DNA of 64,000 bases from WLMZ01 sp963732585 (GCA_963732585.1 CAVSZY010000005.1:434001-498000); one strand, 5' to 3'; shown: positions 15,425-25,933, counted from the first letter of the stretch. Numbers and translations: made by a program. The notes: generated from the sequence alone by a model not told the origin.

Positions 15425-17766
15425 ATGTCACGCTTTCTCACCCTGCTGCGACGTGCTGGTCTGTTGGCTCTGACTTCTGCATCCTTGGTCCATCTCACCC
15501 CAGCTGCCCCTGCCCAACCGGTATTGGCGGCGACGCCGGTCGACGTCTCCGGCTGGGCACCGTATTGGCTGTCGTCCGCCGCGTTGACCAGCTTCACGAC
15601 CAACGTGGCTATGTTTGGTGAGCTCTCGCCCTTCTTCTATACGCTCACGAGCCCGACGACGATCGATGGCAACGGGGTGTCTGCCTCGACGCTGACCGCG
15701 TACAAGAATGCGGCGGCGAGCGCAGGCAAACCATTGATTCCGGCGATCTTCGATGGCACGGCCAAGGGCGTTATGGCCGGAATCTTCGCCGATCCGGTTG
15801 CCCGCGCGGCCCATGTGCAGCTGTTGGTCGACTTCGTCACCGTCAACGGGTTCGGCGGAATCGACATCGACTACGAACAGTTCGCCTTCGCTGATGGCAG
15901 GGACACGTGGGCTGTCACCCGACCGAATTGGGTGGCGTTCATTACCGAGTTGTCGACGGCCTTACACGCTCTCGGGAAAAAGTCGTGGTGAGCGTCCCGC
16001 CGATTTACAACAGCGGCCAAGCCGCCAACAGCGGGTACTGGGTGTATGACTATGCGGCGATGGGGGCCGTGGTCGATCGTATTCGCATCATGACCTACGC
16101 CTTCAGCACGGATTCGGCCGGGCCGATTGCGCCCATCAACTGGGTGCGCACGAGCCTTGACGCGGCCGTCGCGGCAGCCCCTGCCAGCAAGATCGTGCTC
16201 GGCATACCCGCCTACGGGACGGATTGGGTGACGGGCATCGTTGGATCGTGCCCTGTCGGTACCAACCTCGGTCGCAAGAGTTTCGGGGCCAAGAGCGCTG
16301 CGGGCTTCGCCTTCGGCAAGGGTGCCGTGCCACGGTGGGACCCAGCGACTCAGGAGCGGACCTTCAGCTACGTGGATACCTTCGCCGGAAAGGATGCCAA
16401 TGGCTTCGATGTGCGTTGCAACGTGACCCGAACGGCCTGGTATGTCGACCCCGACGCCACCCACCTGCGCGTCGCCTTGGCGCAGAACCGGGGAATCGTC
16501 GGTGTCGCGTTGTGGGCCCTCGGTAACGACGATCCGTTGTCATGGCAAGGGATTGCTGCGGCACGCAGCGGCCAATCGTGGACCGCTCCCGCCCTGCCTG
16601 TGCCGCCTACCCCTCCGGCACCGCCGGCACCCATCTATTCACCGCCGCCGTTGCCGTCGCGTTATCTCGATACCCGTCCTGGTTATGCCACCGTCGATGG
16701 TCAGTTCGCCGGAATCGGTCGGCGGGCAGCGGGTTCGTTGACTGAGCTGAAGATCGCCGAACGTGGCGCCGTGCCTGGGTCGGCCACCGCTGTCAGCCTC
16801 AACCTGACCGTGATCGGTGAAGGTGATGGCTACGTCACGGTTTGGCCGTGTGGCCCGCGACCCGGCACCTCAAACGTCAACGTTCGCAATGGGCAGGTTG
16901 TGGCCAACGCCGTGGTCACCAAGCTGAGTGCCACGGGAACGGTCTGTCTGTTCAGCCAGAACCCATCGCAACTGATCGTCGACGTCATCAATGTCTTGCC
17001 GAGCAGCGGTTTTGTTGCCTTGCCAGCACCCGCCCGCCTAGCGGATTCCCGACTCGGTCACCCGACGGTGGATGGCCTCGGCGCTGGAACTGGAATCGTC
17101 CCAGCGGGAGGAGTTCTGGAGGTCGATGTCGTCGGACGAGCATCGCTGACACCGTCGGCCGCAGTCGCGCTGAATATCACCGTCAACCAACCCGTGGGGG
17201 GTGGCTACCTCAGTGTCTCCGATTGTGATCTCACGCGCCCGGCGACGTCGAACGTCAACTTCGTCGCCGGCCAGACCGTCGCCAACTCGGTGCTCACGGC
17301 GCTGAGTCCAACGGGAAGCGTGTGTATCTTTGCCTCGGAAGCGACGCATGTCATCGTCGACGCATTCGGAACATTTACCCCGCAGGCGTACCTCGCCTTG
17401 GTCCCTCCAGCACGACTCGCCGACACCCGCCCGTTTCACCTGACCGTCGACCGCAAGTTCTCGGGTGCTGGAATCCGCGCCGCCGGGTCTGTGCTGGAGC
17501 TCCAGGTTGGCGGTCGCGGTGGGTTGGTCTCGACTCCGAAGGTCGCCGCCCTGAACATCACCGCTGTTGGCTCTACGACTGCTGGCTATGTGACGACCTT
17601 CCCGTGTGGGACGGCACGTCCCAACGTCTCCAGTCTGAATTACGCCAAGGGCCAGACCGTGCCGAACCTGGTATTGGCACCGTTGTCCGCCGATGGCAGG
17701 TTATGCATCTACGTCAGTTCGCAGACACACCTCGTCGTCGATGCCTTCGGCGCGCTGACGCCGTAG
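15425..17766 (+). pseudogene. Secreted GH18 chitinase-like protein with three surface repeats, split by a -1 frameshift
   Basis: The first part (15425-15991, 188 codons) has a signal peptide (about residues 1-37) and the first half of a GH18 barrel ending at the catalytic strand GIDIDYEQFAFAD (Glu is the acid/base). The second half is in the -1 frame to 17766 (VVVSVPPIYNSGQAAN, RIRIMTYAFSTDSAG, GIVGVALWALGNDDPLSW). The junction GGGAAAAAG at 15974-15982 would join exactly as GKK-VVVSVPP either if one A is missing or if ribosomes slip -1 on AAG. After a Pro-rich linker (about 16600-16660) come three repeats of about 125 residues beginning near DTRPG (16668), DSRLG (17044) and DTRPF (17419), each ending LIVD or VVDAFG-like, of the type common in Acidimicrobiia surface proteins. 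Confidence 0.8.
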
Positions 17767-17770
17767 GCCA

Positions 17771-17802
17771 CGTCCGATCGCAGGCAAGCCTGCGACCGGA
17801 CG
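17771..17802. terminator. Bidirectional hairpin between convergent GH18 and phoX genes
   Basis: CGTCCGATCGCAGGC (17771-17785) pairs with GCCTGCGACCGGACG (17788-17802) with one mismatch in 15 bp. It lies between two converging genes; no T-run. Confidence 0.7.
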
Positions 17803-17818
17803 GGCATGAGGCGAGGAA

Positions 17819-19753
17819 CTAACTGCCGATCGGGCCGCCGTCGTCCTTGGTGATCACCAGCAACGACGACCTCGGCCGCCCACCCGCCGGGCCATCGGGC
17901 CAGGAGCTGTATTGCTTGGGATTTGCCGGATTGCCCGGAGCGAACACCGGTGACTCGCCGGGGTGTTGGACGCCGACGAACAAGGTGCGCTCGTCCGGGG
18001 TTGCCATACATCCCGTGATCTCGCAGCCAGCCGGCCCGGTGAGGAAGCGGCGGGTGCGACGCGTTGTCGGGTCGGCGCAAAGCATCTGGTTATTTCCGTA
18101 TCCGGCGTAGGGCCCGATGTTCTGCGTTTCACCGCCGACGTCCGTCTGGATCCACAGCCGACCGCTGGGTGCAACGTAGAGGCCGTCCGGAGAACCGTAC
18201 TGGTCGCCGTTGACCGTGCTGGCGTCACTCGGCGAGGCGTTGCGGTTACCGGCGAGGGCGAAATGATCCCACCAGAAGGTGTCGTCGCTGAAGTCGCCGT
18301 CGTAGCCCCAGCGGATGATGTGACCGAAGTTGTTGACCGCCCGCGGGTTGGCGGCATCGACGCCGGGGTTCGTGCCAACGCCACGGCGGGTGTTGTTGGT
18401 GCATGTCACCAACCCCATGCGCTGGTCCGGATACATGTCGATCCACTCCGGGCGGTCGAGCTTGGTTGCACCAACTGCGTCGGCTGCGCCGCGGGCATTG
18501 ATCAGGATCTCGGCCTGCGACCAGGCGGCGAGCGCGGGGCTGGTCGGACTCAGTGCCAGCCATCGTCCGGTGCCGTTGGCGTCGAACTTCGCAGCGTATA
18601 ACGTGCCTTCGTCGAATGGGCTGAGGCCCATCTTGCGGGCGTCGCGCCACGGCCGAGCGGAGACGAAACGATAGAGATACTCGAAGCGCTCGTCATCGCC
18701 GGTGTATACCACAACGCGCCCATCTTGCGTTTCCACCACTCGGGCCGCTTCGTGCTTGCTGCGGCCAAGCATCGTGCGCTTCACCGGGGTGCTCGACGGA
18801 TCGAAGGGATCGATCTCCACCACCCAGCCGAAGCGGTTCGGCTCGTTTGGTTCGCTGTCCATTTGGAAACGAGGGTGCGTGGTGTGCCAGTTGTAGCCAA
18901 AACCCGCAGCGTTGAGGCCATAACGGGCTTCGAGCGCGTTTGGCGTCCCGGTGGTCTTGCGGAAGTAGCCGTTGAAGTTCTCCTCGCAGGCCAGGTAGGT
19001 GCCCCACGGCGTGTAGCCCATCGCGCAGTTGTTCAGCGTGCCGAGCACGTGCATGCCGGTTGGGTCAGCGGACGTTTGCAGCAGCGGGTGGCCGGCGGCC
19101 GGACCGCTGACCGTCATCGGGGTGTGCATCGTGATCCGGCGGGCGTACTTCGACGGGCGCACCACCTCCCAGCCAGTCTTGCGTAGCCGGATTTCGATCA
19201 CGCTGACGCCGTGGGCGGCCATCGACTTGTCGGTCTTCTCCGCGGTCCAGTTGTTGACCCCATCGGGGAACAGCAAACCGTCGTCGGCGTACTCGTGGTT
19301 CTGCACCAGTAAGCCGCGCTTGGAACCGTTGATTGGGAAGTAGACCAGACCATCGTTGTGCATGCCCCATTGCAGCGCTTGCTCCGCAGAGGTATTGCTG
19401 GCATCGGGCTTGAACAACGGCCCGTCCGAGACTGGGTCGCCCCAGGCGATCAACACCTTCGCCGTGTACCCGGCGGGCACCACCACCGTGTCGGAGCTCG
19501 ATACCGGAATGCCGGTGAAGCCGAGCAACTTGTCGCCGCCGCGGAAGGGATCGATACCGTCTTCGTCGTGGTCGGCGGCGACGGGGACGGCATTGAACAC
19601 GGCGTCGGTGCTCAGCAAGGCCATCGCTCCCGCCCCAGCGACCAGCCCGCCGCGCATCAGCCCTCGTCGAGAGACCGCGTTCGATTGCTCGATGATCTCC
19701 TCAAGCGATGTGTTCGCTGATGGATTGGAAATGGTGTCGTCGTGATGACTCAT
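17819..19753 (-). CDS. phoX: PhoX-family alkaline phosphatase (DUF839), Tat-exported
   Basis: 644 residues. A twin-arginine signal (SRRGLMRGG at residues 28-36, then a hydrophobic stretch and VPVAAD) marks export in folded form. PhoX-type segments follow: PAGYTAKVLIAWGDP, GLLVQNHEYADDGLLFP, the metal-site-like TPWGTYLACEENFNGYF near 250 and KHEAARVVETQDGRVVVYTGDDERFEYLYRF. Family enzymes are Ca/Fe-dependent phosphomonoesterases used to scavenge phosphate. AGGAGGCATTCGC precedes the ATG. No recognisable Pho box was found in the upstream 200 bp. Confidence 0.88.
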   Translation of the reverse strand: MSHHDDTISNPSANTSLEEIIEQSNAVSRRGLMRGGLVAGAGAMALLSTDAVFNAVPVAADHDEDGIDPFRGGDKLLGFTGIPVSSSDTVVVPAGYTAKVLIAWGDPVSDGPLFKPDASNTSAEQALQWGMHNDGLVYFPINGSKRGLLVQNHEYADDGLLFPDGVNNWTAEKTDKSMAAHGVSVIEIRLRKTGWEVVRPSKYARRITMHTPMTVSGPAAGHPLLQTSADPTGMHVLGTLNNCAMGYTPWGTYLACEENFNGYFRKTTGTPNALEARYGLNAAGFGYNWHTTHPRFQMDSEPNEPNRFGWVVEIDPFDPSSTPVKRTMLGRSKHEAARVVETQDGRVVVYTGDDERFEYLYRFVSARPWRDARKMGLSPFDEGTLYAAKFDANGTGRWLALSPTSPALAAWSQAEILINARGAADAVGATKLDRPEWIDMYPDQRMGLVTCTNNTRRGVGTNPGVDAANPRAVNNFGHIIRWGYDGDFSDDTFWWDHFALAGNRNASPSDASTVNGDQYGSPDGLYVAPSGRLWIQTDVGGETQNIGPYAGYGNNQMLCADPTTRRTRRFLTGPAGCEITGCMATPDERTLFVGVQHPGESPVFAPGNPANPKQYSSWPDGPAGGRPRSSLLVITKDDGGPIGS

Positions 19754-19952
19754 GCGAATGCCTCCTGAGTAGATCCGCCACTGCGACTCAGCCCCGTTCG
19801 CAGCGTTGAGCGGATCTTAATGGCGCACCGCCGCTGCGTAAAGGGTGTTCCTTGAATTGACGCGGAGTTGGCGTTGCTTGGCGTTCCACGTCGATTCGCG
19901 CCGACGAGGCGACGGCTAAGCTCAGGCTCGATTTCAAGGGGGAAATGACGTC

Positions 19953-20152
19953 GTGAAGGTTCACCACAACTGGATCAACGGCCGGGCTCGATTTGGCCGA
20001 GGGTGATCAACGCCTCGATTCTTTCGATCCGGCGACGGCTGAGCCGTGGGTGAAGGTCGCTCGTTCCAGCCCGGCCGATGTCGATGAAGCGGTCGGTGCA
20101 GCAGCGGCCGCCTTCCCGGCGTGGCGTCGAACCGGCCCGAGTACCCGTGCCA
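19953..20152 (+). pseudogene. N-terminal relic of an aldehyde dehydrogenase
   Basis: From GTG 19953 the sequence reads KVHHNWINGRARFGRG and stops at 20004. The neighbouring frame continues DQRLDSFDPATAEPWVKV and ADVDEAVGAAAAAFPAWRRTG, a typical ALDH N-terminus, up to PSTRA at about 20152. It then becomes unrelated, so about 400 residues including the catalytic Cys and Glu are missing. One extra base near 20002 plus a deletion explain it. Confidence 0.7.
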
Positions 20153-20376
20153 CCCCGGTCGGCGACCCGTTCGTCTTGCGTTAGCGGTCAGATAGAGGAC
20201 TACTTGATGTGGCGCACATCGAGATTTGGCCGACGACCGACGAAGACGTGGCTGTCGCTGTCACGGGCGTGCTCGACGTGGTCGAAGCCGACAGCTTGGA
20301 GCATGATGATGATCTCGGCGGCAGGTCGCCGCCGGGCGCGACGGTTGCATCGTTGGCTGCTTGCCGGTCACACGCC
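20153..20376. other. Post-relic spacer, no supported gene
   Basis: This stretch follows the ALDH relic. A frame from GTG 20209 (AHIEIWPTTDEDVAVAVTGV, acidic) has GC-rich third positions for about 40 codons and may be a remnant of another gene, but no domain is recognised and no ribosome site precedes it. Confidence 0.3.
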
Positions 20377-20407
20377 GGGGGGCCGACTGCCCAGCAGTCG
20401 GCCCCCC
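20377..20407 (-). terminator. Strong hairpin downstream of the beta-helix-like secreted gene
   Basis: A perfect 14-bp GC-rich stem (GGGGGGCCGACTGC with GCAGTCGGCCCCCC) and a 3-base loop, located 22 bp beyond the stop of the minus-strand gene at 20429. No T-run. Confidence 0.75.
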
Positions 20408-20428
20408 GGTTGCGCATCTTTCGTTGTG

Positions 20429-21505
20429 TCAGGCGCAAATCGACGAGGCTGGGGCGTTGATCGTGGTCAACTCGGCCTTGCAGACGCCTCCAACGGCCGT
20501 GGCAATCGTCGCGTTGGTTGCGGCGGTGAGCCGTGCCTCCTTGACTTCGGTTGTTCCCATCTGGCCAGTGGCGATGCTGACGGCGCCGCCGTTGGCCGTG
20601 AGGTTGTTCAGGCTGACTTTGGCGACGCCCTTCTCGCCGCCGACCGAACCGGCAATGGTGACCGAGTCGCCGGTGATGACTCCGCCCGGACCGCCGAGTT
20701 CGATGAGGCCGCCGAATGCCCCATCTGACGCTTTGACGGACACGGCGCCGCTGGCAACGAACCGCGAGCCGGAACTCTTGATGGTCGATTCAGGGCCGGC
20801 GAGGCCGATGGTCAGTGCGCCACCGGCGTTATAGGAGGCCTCGTGGCTCTCGAGAAGTCCCTTGGCGCCGGTGCTCGTGAAGCTGATCGCCCCGGTTGTT
20901 GACACGAGCGCCTGGTCCGACTTGATGAGGCCGTCGACCCCGCCGAGAATGATGGACACCGAGGCCGCCTGAATTCTCGACTGGTTGAGTTCGACGTACA
21001 TTTTTTGACCGCCGGAGATGTTCACCGCTCCGGACGCCTGCAGCGCCCACGGGGCGGCGCCGCCGTAGGCGAGTTGCGTCTTGCCGATCTCCCCGTGGGT
21101 GACATTGATGTCGCCAGCCGTGGCCCGCACACCGCCCTTGTCGACCTTGAACGAGGTCTCGAACTCGTTGAGGTTGGCAGTGACCGTCGTTGCGACCACG
21201 GCCGACTCGACGACCTCGAATTGGCTCTTGCTGGCGCCGTTGACAACGAGTGGGCCGCCAAAGGTGAGCCGAGCGTTGACTATTTCAAACCTGGCGTCGG
21301 TTGGGATGTTGACGGTGCACCCGCCGGCCGACGAACCGATGCCGCCCTCGACCTTGACGAACGTCGTGACGTCGACCGGCCCGGCCGCGCAGGCTGCGGC
21401 GAAGGCGCTCGCCGAGAATGTTCCGGTCAATGCGCTGGCTGGTTGGGCAGATACGCCGACGGCCGCAGCCACGGTCCCTGCTGCAATGAATGTCTTGAGT
21501 TTCAC
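20429..21505 (-). CDS. Secreted beta-helix-like protein, function unknown
   Basis: 358 residues from GTG 21505, chosen because GGAG lies eight bases upstream and a signal peptide starts at once (KLKTFIAAGTVAAAVGVSAQPASA). The frame is open to 21574 but that head is not signal-like. The mature part is a run of short Gly/Ala/Ser/Thr-rich strands (VVNGASKSQFEVVESAVVA, AISFTSTGAKGLLESHEASY, GALTIGLAGPESTIKSSGS), the periodicity of a right-handed beta-helix. Two Cys near each end (CTVN, SSICA) could form disulfides. It is adjacent to the larger beta-helix gene upstream on the same strand. Confidence 0.6.
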   Translation of the reverse strand: MKLKTFIAAGTVAAAVGVSAQPASALTGTFSASAFAAACAAGPVDVTTFVKVEGGIGSSAGGCTVNIPTDARFEIVNARLTFGGPLVVNGASKSQFEVVESAVVATTVTANLNEFETSFKVDKGGVRATAGDINVTHGEIGKTQLAYGGAAPWALQASGAVNISGGQKMYVELNQSRIQAASVSIILGGVDGLIKSDQALVSTTGAISFTSTGAKGLLESHEASYNAGGALTIGLAGPESTIKSSGSRFVASGAVSVKASDGAFGGLIELGGPGGVITGDSVTIAGSVGGEKGVAKVSLNNLTANGGAVSIATGQMGTTEVKEARLTAATNATIATAVGGVCKAELTTINAPASSICA

Positions 21506-21614
21506 TGAATTCTCCTTTGGTTGTTTGCCGAATTCATGCCGGGCGAAGTCGACGCAAATACCGAGTTCATCCAAAGTTCACCGACCACCGGCGACAATTT
21601 GCGCGGTCTTGTGA

Positions 21615-24231
21615 TCATGGGATGATGTCGCCGTCGCCCGCAACTACCTGGTCAGGCCGGTTGCCGGTGATCTCGATCCCGATCGAAGCCCCGTTCAGGT
21701 AGAGCTGGGCGAGGTTCGCTCCGAGAGCGATTCCGCCGCCCGCCCGGGCGGCCGAGTTATCGCCGATCAACACCCCTGCCTGGAGCTGGATGGTGCCCTC
21801 ACCGCTCGAGATGCCACCGCCCGTGAAGCCAGCTGAGTTGCCGATGATCTGCGAACTGTCGAAGACATTGAGCGTGCCGCCGAGGCCGACGTCAGCTCCG
21901 CCGCCGTCGCCGGTGGTCGAGTTGTTACTGATCACCGTTCGGGTGAGGGTCAAGGTTCCAGGGGTAACGCCGCCAGCCACACTTAGGGCACCTGCTCCCA
22001 TGGGCCCGGACGTGTTGCCCGTGACCGTGGTGTCGATCAGTTCAACGGTGCCGGTCGCCATCGCAACAGCTCCGCCTTCGCTGCTGGCGGCGTTGTTGCT
22101 GATCAGAGAGTTCATCACGACGGTGGTGGCATCTTCGGCATTGTGGATTGCGCCGCCGACACGGGCCCGGCTGTCGGTGATTGTGACATCGACAAGGCGG
22201 GTGAAGCCACCTTCGATGGTTTCGACCGCTCCACCGGAGTCGCCGGCGACGTTGCCGGACATCGTTGCCCGAGTGACGGTGATGGTGCCAGCGTTGTGTA
22301 CCGCTGCACCACCATCGAGCACGTCGTTGCCGATGAACTCGCTATCGAAGACCTCGGCGGTGCCGGTGTTGTAGATGGCACCGCCGCCGTTGCCTTCGAA
22401 TCGGGCGCGAGTCACGGTGACGATCGATTCGTTGATCAACCCGCCGCCCTCGTCGGCGCTGGCGTTGAAGAGGAAGTCGGTGTCGGTGATCGTCATCGTG
22501 CCGTCGACGAAATAATCTTCGTCGTAGGCCCGGTTGATGATCGCCCCACCGGAGTCGTGGCTGGAGTTCCGGGTGAACACCGAGTTCGTGACGTGCACCG
22601 TGCCGCCCTCGTTGACCAATGCGCCGCCGGAGTCGGAGCTGCCGTTGGCCTCGAAGTAGACGTGATCGAGCGTCATCACGCCACCGACGGTTACCGCAGC
22701 AAGGCCACCGAATGCATCGGACGACTCGTTGCCGATAACAACGATCGGATTGTCGGCTGTGCCGGCCAATGTTGCGCTTCCGCCGTTGGTCAGCGCCCCT
22801 CCACTGTCGCCGCTGAAGTTATCGGCGATGCGCACACCCGGGCCAGCCGTCAGCGTTCCATCGTTGACGATGCCGCCGCCGGTGTTCGCGCTGTCATTAC
22901 CGACGATCGAACTTCCGGTGCCGAGGTGAAGGTCGCCCTGGTTGAAGATCGCGCCAGCGACACCACCGGAGGAGTTGTTCGAAATCGTCGTGCCCGCATC
23001 CGTGATCGTCAGGCCAGTGAGGCCGTCGTCGGCGAAGTTGAAGATCGCGCCGCCGTCATTGACTGTCGAGTTGCCATCGATCGTGGCGTTGACGATCCGC
23101 AACGTTCCGGAGTTGAACACCGCTCCGCCGTCGAAGGCGTCATTGAGAAGTACATGGGAACTTCCGGTGAGGACGATGGTGCCTGGCGTGACGACGTCGG
23201 CATTGGAGATTGCACCACCACGTCCGGTAGAGGAATTCGAGCGCAGGATGCTCGCCTCGGTGACGGTCACGGTGCCGCCGCCGCTGTGGGCAACGGCGCC
23301 GCCATCTCCCGTTTGAGCGACGTTCGAACTCGACGATCGAGCCACCGGACACGGTGACGGGGCCGTTGACGTTATGCACCGCCCCACCCGATCCGAGCGA
23401 ATAGTTCCACTCCAAGATGCTCATCGCTCCAAGTGCTACGGACCCGTTGGCGCTCGAAATCGCGCCACCGTCACCCTCGGCCTTGTTCCGTGACAGGACG
23501 GATGAGTTGACGGTGATCGCGGTTCCGGTGGCATGAATCGCCCCTGCTGCGTCGCGGGACTCGTTCTCGATCATCGACGCGCCGGTCAACGCAATGGACC
23601 CGCCGACGCTGGCGATACCGGCTCCGTTGACGTAAGCGACGTTGTTGCTGATCTCGCTACCTCGCCGAACATTGATCTGGGCGTTCGTCGACGCGATGGC
23701 CCCGCCGTTGCCTTCGGTGAGGTTCTCTCGGAATGCCGCGGGCTGGTTTGCGGCGGTACCGGTGCCGCCGATGTTGACGATCGCTCCAGCAGCGGCACGT
23801 AAGCCGCCTCCGTCGTCTTCGGTGAAGCCCTTCTTCACGGTCACCCCGATCAAGGTCAGTCGTCCGTTTGCCTTGAGATCGAGCGTGCGGTCACTGCCGC
23901 CGCCATCGATGAAGGTGTTGGCTGCCCCGGCGGCGCCCACAATGCTCAACGTCCCAGAGATGTCGAAGTCGCCCGTGCGTCCCGCGTCCTCCGCGTCGCC
24001 ATGCAACGCAACCACGTACGCGCCCGCCGGCAGCTGGATGGTGTCGGCTCCGGCGAGCGAGTTCGCCCGCAATACGGCTTCGCGCAACGACATCAATCCA
24101 TCGGTGGCGCTGATCACATCACTGGTGGTCGTCACCGCGATCGTCGCCGCCGCGACTGGCTCGGCGAAGCCAAACGTGACACCACCGCAAATGATCGCTG
24201 CGCTCGTGAGAGCTGAGATTCGCCTCAACAT
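21615..24231 (-). pseudogene. Large secreted right-handed beta-helix protein (PMP-like repeats), split by a +1 frameshift
   Basis: The N-terminal piece (ATG 24231, AAGGGGAACCAAA upstream) has a signal peptide and the start typical of this class (TSDVISATDGLMSLREAVLRAN, DTIQLPAGAYVV). It then has many GGAI/GGAV-type repeats with NNxA spacing, as in chlamydial Pmp-like and choice-of-anchor proteins. Near 23330 the frame breaks: GSIVE is followed in frame by Arg-rich sequence, while the next frame continues SSNVAQTGDGGAVAHSGGG and runs with at least a dozen more repeats to 21615. Removing one base near TTCGAACG restores about 870 residues. Likely a cell-surface or released adhesin or scaffold. 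Confidence 0.75.
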
Positions 24232-24285
24232 TTTGGTTCCCCTTGGACATTGACGAGAGCGCCGCCGATCGACACCATCATCTAG

Positions 24286-24705
24286 TCATGCGAGCCAAGC
24301 GCTGCTGTGATACACGATCGCCCGGTCAATATGGAACCCGGCGAGCGCGAGCGGGGTTTCGGCTTGATGAGCAACGGTCGGTTGCTCCGTTACGAGCGAA
24401 TGCTTCGAGGTGATCGTCGAACTGATCCGACAACCCTTCTGCAGAAGGATTCCGGTCACGGATTGTTTCACACGCGTGAAATCAAACGTGACTGGAACCC
24501 GACGTGTTCGCTGACGCGTCGCGTGAGTTCTGCCAACCCGACGCCGCCGAGCGCTTTCGACGGCACCGATCAGGGCGGAGGCGACGGCATGGAACCCTGG
24601 GAACTCACGCAGGTACATCTCCTCGAGCTCCGAGGCGGTGACGACATGCCAGTTCGCTTCGCTTGTTTCGTTGTTCTGCATGGGCAGTGAAAGACTTGCA
24701 TCCAT
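24286..24705 (-). CDS. Hypothetical protein abutting the IS
   Basis: A 139-codon frame starting nine bases inside from the IS edge. The first half looks coding (NWHVVTASELEEMYLREFPG, HAVASALIGAVESARR). The second half is Arg/Ser-rich with no recognised domain and may be out of frame. The IS has inserted directly in front of it, so its original promoter or its first codons may be lost. No function can be assigned; the true limits are uncertain. Confidence 0.35.
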   Translation of the reverse strand: MDASLSLPMQNNETSEANWHVVTASELEEMYLREFPGFHAVASALIGAVESARRRRVGRTHATRQRTRRVPVTFDFTRVKQSVTGILLQKGCRISSTITSKHSLVTEQPTVAHQAETPLALAGFHIDRAIVYHSSAWLA

Positions 24706-25933
24706 TACACCTAAGGGGCCGCGCGGGTTGAGTCGCGGGATTGATGGTGTAGTTCCATGAGCCATGCCAGCTGTGGGGGTTGATGGGCAGGGTGTTGTAC
24801 TCGGTGTCGCTGATCTTGATGCCGGTGGGGTACCAGTTGAGGTCGGCTTCGGCGTAGATCTTGAGTCCGCTGTCGGTGGTCGTCGCCGCGATCAACTCGA
24901 CGACGGTGCGGAGACTGGTGAGCGGTGTTCCTCGCCAGTTCTTCGAGATGAACGAGAACATCTTGTGTTCGATTTTGTTCCATTTCGAGGTGCCGGGCGG
25001 GTAGTGGCACACCGTGATGAGCAGGCCGGTCTCGGCGGCGAGATCGGCGAGGTGTTTCTTCCAGGCCCGCACCCGGTAGCCGTTGGATCCGCCGCAGTCG
25101 GCGGTGATCAACAGTCGGGTGGCGTCGGGGAACCGGTGCTGGCCGTGCTGGTTCCACCAGCGGCGGATCGATTCGACGGCGAACTCGGCGGTGTCCGCGG
25201 TGTCGCCGACGTTGACCCAGCCCTCGTTGTTGGCGATGTCGAACACCCCGTACGGGATCGCCTTGGTGTGCTCCCCGGCGGCGGGGAAGTCATGACCGTT
25301 GACCTTCACCGGCTCACCCTTGGGTTGCCACTCGACCCCACCGTTGGCGTAGTTCCCCAGGAGTTCCTTCTTCTTGGTGTCCACACTGATGACCGGTTCG
25401 CCGTCGTCCAGGAAGCTGTCGGCGAGATCGTTGATGTACCGGAACTGCGCATCACGATCCGGTGACGACGCACCTTCCAACTGCTTCGAGGGGGCCTGCA
25501 ACGAGTACTCCATCTGATGCAACAACCGGCGCACCAACTCCGCCGAGACCCGCCAACCCTTGGCGACCAACTGATCGGCGAGCGTGTACGTCGATTTCGC
25601 TGTGTACCGCAACGGTGACATCGGGTTACCCCGCGATTCGGGATGGACCAGTTCGTCCAACGCCGCCAACAACCCCGGCTGCTTATCGATCGCCTGCTTG
25701 TCGCCGCCACCCGGGCGACGCTGACGATCCGAGATAGCGACGCCGGACTTCACCTCTTGAGCAGCCTTGAACACCGTCGAGGTCGACTGCGCCGACGCTT
25801 CCACAACCCGAGCCTGACCCCCACGACCCAACGCCACCGTCATCGCCCCGGTCACCACCCGCCGATCACGCTCACCCAACACCGGCAACACCGTCGCAAA
25901 GAACTCGCTCAACGCCCCAACAGACAACTCCAT
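24605..25933 (-). CDS. ISAzo13-family-like DDE transposase
   Basis: 442 residues. It has the family pattern SVDTKKKELLGNYANGG (first Asp), LLITADCGGSNGYRVRAWK (second Asp), YPPGTSKWNKIEHKMFSFIS (Glu), and the normal end PHSWHGSWNYTINP. Beyond that end the frame continues about 40 residues through the terminal repeat into host sequence (to 24605), because no stop occurs before the IS edge. ATG at 25933, 42 bp inside the other IS end. The catalytic triad appears complete. Confidence 0.88.
   Translation of the reverse strand: MELSVGALSEFFATVLPVLGERDRRVVTGAMTVALGRGGQARVVEASAQSTSTVFKAAQEVKSGVAISDRQRRPGGGDKQAIDKQPGLLAALDELVHPESRGNPMSPLRYTAKSTYTLADQLVAKGWRVSAELVRRLLHQMEYSLQAPSKQLEGASSPDRDAQFRYINDLADSFLDDGEPVISVDTKKKELLGNYANGGVEWQPKGEPVKVNGHDFPAAGEHTKAIPYGVFDIANNEGWVNVGDTADTAEFAVESIRRWWNQHGQHRFPDATRLLITADCGGSNGYRVRAWKKHLADLAAETGLLITVCHYPPGTSKWNKIEHKMFSFISKNWRGTPLTSLRTVVELIAATTTDSGLKIYAEADLNWYPTGIKISDTEYNTLPINPHSWHGSWNYTINPATQPARPLRCNGCKSFTAHAEQRNKRSELACRHRLGARGDVPA

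Noticed and set aside
22143..23357. 404-codon plus-strand frame opposite the beta-helix gene
   Set aside because: Mirror of the repetitive GGA repeats on the other strand; no start signal or domain.
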